DNA of 7,381 bases from JAHCHL01 sp964546835 (lineage in GTDB: Bacteria; Armatimonadota; Fimbriimonadia; Fimbriimonadales; ATM1). Every line of letters starts with the position of its first letter. The stretch's first letter is position 1. The notes below the pieces were generated by a model. That model ran no database searches, was not told the DNA's origin, and saw only the letters and a list, made by a program, of their open reading frames with translations. Both the position numbers and the translations under genes were made by a program. Of the stretch, positions 5,625 through 7,381 are shown in pieces. Location of the stretch: contig CAZJKW010000108.1 in the NCBI GenBank assembly GCA_964546835.1, forward strand, positions 1-7,381. The letters are read 5' to 3'.

Positions 5625-7199
5625 ATGTCGTCGTTTCAACGACTGCTTTTGGGAATTGCAATCGGAGGAATGGTTGCAATTTTTTCTTTTCCAAACGCGC
5701 GACACCTGCTTTTACATTTGACCCATACAAGAGCGATTCAGGAAGAAATTCTGTCAAATGAGTTAAGTAGCGATACGGGTCCAATTCATTTTGAAAAATC
5801 GGTTGACAAAATGGATGTTTTCGAACTGTTAAATGTGTGCACGCAAATTGCGCGTCGCATGAATACGAACCGAAATGCGTTTGTTGAGCCATCCGAATAT
5901 AAGAAAGTAAAAGATTTTTTGCGTCTTGCAGAGCAGCGCGATCCGGATAACTCCTTGTTTCCACAGTTAACCGCTATCGCTGCAGCACAAGCGGGAGAGA
6001 TGGATGAAGCGGGACGCGAATGGCGACGGTCGAGCAGCATGCGCCGTTGGAATAACGGTTCGACTGAAGCTATGAACGTCTTGTGGAAAGCATTCTCTCT
6101 TCGTGAGAATTTTAGGAATTCCGCACAAGGGCTTTTGGCTTTGCAATTTCGTTCCACCGATACGACGAGTTTAATTTTGCGGGCGTCACAATCTTCGGTT
6201 GGACCGGGATCGAATTTTCATTCCGATATTATTCGCAAAGCATATACGATCTTAAATCTGAGCAAATTGCGCGATGGAACTTCAAGTCTGGAAGCAGGCA
6301 TGAGTGCACATGAAATTATTTTGGCATTGGCAACCGTTGAGAGTTTTAGACGAGCCATGAAGCCGGGAGAAATGGAGCGTGAACAACAGATTTACGTTGA
6401 TGCGTTGCGAACTCTTGGACATCCGGCATTGTCTCAAGAGATACGACGAGAACTGCGAAGAAATTTTGCATGGACAGCTATTTTGAAACCTGAAGAAGAT
6501 ATTGCTTCAATCAAATCCCAAGTGACGCTAAACAGTTTATTGTGTTCATCCCTACCATCAGTTTTGTTCTTTTCATCTTTGATTTTGGGCGGAATTGCTT
6601 ATATTGGCAGCGCAGTAAACGGAATGTTTGGAAACGTTCCGCACCCTGATAAAAGGTATGTGATTGGATTTTCGCTTTTCGTCGGAATTTTTGCGTTTTT
6701 TTTGACTCAGCTTTGGTTGTTTTCAATTTGGGTTTTGTTTTTGGGGGTGTTGCTTGCAACTCCAATCGAAAGCGCATCGCTTGCCACAATAGAATTTAGT
6801 GCTAAGAACCGGGTTGTCATCAATGTTTTGACCGTTGCGTCGCTTGGAGCCATCTGCATCTGTTGCTTTTCGATGACGCCCAGCGCATCGGTGCTCGGTT
6901 ACGGCGAAAATGTGGAACTCAAACTGTTTGCTATGCCCTCTGTTTGGCAACCTCTCGCTTTTTTGGTTGTCTCATTAACCGTTCCTTTTTCTGCCTTGTG
7001 GGCTTGGCAAAAGCAACGCGCGATGTTTTATTTGCTTGGAAATGTGCTAAAGAATGTTGCATTGAACGGTTGTATTTTAGGCGCATTTTTTGCCGTTGTT
7101 TCGACTCCGATTTGCATGTTGGCCGACAACGGCAATTCAAAAATCATTGAGCAATGGATGGTTGATGAACCGACCTCGTTTGGGATTGACCAACCATGA
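5625..7199 (+). CDS. Unrecognised polytopic membrane protein with TPR-like region
   Basis: I do not recognise this 524-residue protein. A hydrophobic segment at 6-22 is a signal anchor or first membrane helix. Residues about 60-300 are soluble and mostly helical. Within them, about 97-137 read like a TPR repeat: LAEQRDPDN, then AAAQAGEMDEAGREW, with the usual small-residue and DEA pattern. More helical hairpins follow to about 300 without clear repeats. The C-terminal part has about six membrane helices, near 305-328, 345-362, 364-380, 397-416, 443-461 and 473-498, and a short hydrophilic tail. With an odd total of about seven helices, the two ends fall on opposite sides. It starts nine bases after the anti-sigma stop, with GAGAGG 14 bases before the ATG. 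Its stop overlaps the next start by ATGA. Context suggests a signalling or sensor role alongside the sigma/anti-sigma pair, but no catalytic motif supports one. Confidence 0.75.
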   Translation: MSSFQRLLLGIAIGGMVAIFSFPNARHLLLHLTHTRAIQEEILSNELSSDTGPIHFEKSVDKMDVFELLNVCTQIARRMNTNRNAFVEPSEYKKVKDFLRLAEQRDPDNSLFPQLTAIAAAQAGEMDEAGREWRRSSSMRRWNNGSTEAMNVLWKAFSLRENFRNSAQGLLALQFRSTDTTSLILRASQSSVGPGSNFHSDIIRKAYTILNLSKLRDGTSSLEAGMSAHEIILALATVESFRRAMKPGEMEREQQIYVDALRTLGHPALSQEIRRELRRNFAWTAILKPEEDIASIKSQVTLNSLLCSSLPSVLFFSSLILGGIAYIGSAVNGMFGNVPHPDKRYVIGFSLFVGIFAFFLTQLWLFSIWVLFLGVLLATPIESASLATIEFSAKNRVVINVLTVASLGAICICCFSMTPSASVLGYGENVELKLFAMPSVWQPLAFLVVSLTVPFSALWAWQKQRAMFYLLGNVLKNVALNGCILGAFFAVVSTPICMLADNGNSKIIEQWMVDEPTSFGIDQP

Positions 7200-7381
7200 T
7201 TGAGAAACTGATTTCATCTCGCGCGCAACTGTTTGAATCATTTTCACAAAACCCAAGCGGACAAGAGTGGTGCGAAACACACTCTAACATTGCAGATGAA
7301 ATTGTTTGCGAATTGTTTGACAATGCAGGTGGAAATTCGAATTCGACGATTGCCGTTGTTGCTACGGGTGGATATGGCAGA
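7196..7381 (+). CDS. glnD: GlnD-like PII uridylyltransferase, N-terminal fragment (cut by window end)
   Basis: Only the first 62 codons are present. The fragment is helical for about 50 residues and then reads TIAVVATGGYGR (51-62). That matches the opening of the nucleotidyltransferase domain of GlnD, where a hydrophobic strand leads into GGYGR before the metal-binding SDID motif, which lies past the window end. GlnD uridylylates and deuridylylates PII proteins in response to glutamine, so it sets nitrogen control. A related nucleotidyltransferase with another role cannot be excluded from so short a piece. The N-terminal lead before GGYGR is in the range seen in GlnD. The ATG overlaps the preceding stop codon (ATGA), implying translational coupling and a shared transcript with the sigma/anti-sigma/membrane-protein genes. 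Confidence 0.6.
   Translation, partial: MIEKLISSRAQLFESFSQNPSGQEWCETHSNIADEIVCELFDNAGGNSNSTIAVVATGGYGR

Noticed and set aside
6511..7140. Minus-strand open frames opposite the membrane-protein gene
   Set aside because: They are basic, low-complexity translations of the complement of hydrophobic codons, a usual shadow pattern.

Overview
The window reads as ordinary bacterial chromosome of moderate GC. It comes from a diderm (outer-membrane) organism, because the first gene encodes a signal-peptide protein that ends in an outer-membrane beta-barrel. The phylum cannot be fixed from sequence alone. Few genes have good Shine-Dalgarno sites, and two minus-strand genes have a -10-like hexamer almost touching the start codon. 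The anchored 'ERQN' protein resembles ones I associate with Armatimonadota and similar phyla. I would guess an Armatimonadota-like lineage, with low confidence.

Layout. (1) Bases 1-126 are an upstream region with a near-perfect 17-bp palindrome next to a TATAAG box. (2) Bases 127-2061 (+) carry a CBM9-like/DUF5916 outer-membrane protein. (3) Bases 2062-2252 are a convergent gap. (4) Bases 2253-3203 (-) encode an unrecognised membrane-anchored protein with a probable beta-rich exterior. (5) Bases 3204-3452 are an AT-rich gap. (6) Bases 3453-4485 (-) are a tight two-gene unit, apt then tpx, separated by one base. (7) Bases 4486-4596 are a divergent control region with a 21-bp-period direct repeat and an inverted repeat. 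(8) Bases 4597-7381 (+) are a compact run of four genes: ECF sigma factor, zinc-finger anti-sigma factor, a large unrecognised membrane protein with a TPR-like cytoplasmic or periplasmic region, and the first 62 codons of a GlnD-like nucleotidyltransferase that overlaps its predecessor by ATGA.

How the genes fit together. The apt-tpx unit pairs purine salvage with peroxide defence. The plus-strand run looks like a membrane-signalling operon: a sigma factor, its transmembrane anti-sigma partner and a polytopic protein of unknown role, translationally tied to a possible nitrogen-signalling enzyme. That last arrangement is the most interesting feature here. No tRNA, rRNA, CRISPR array, insertion sequence or prophage gene was seen.
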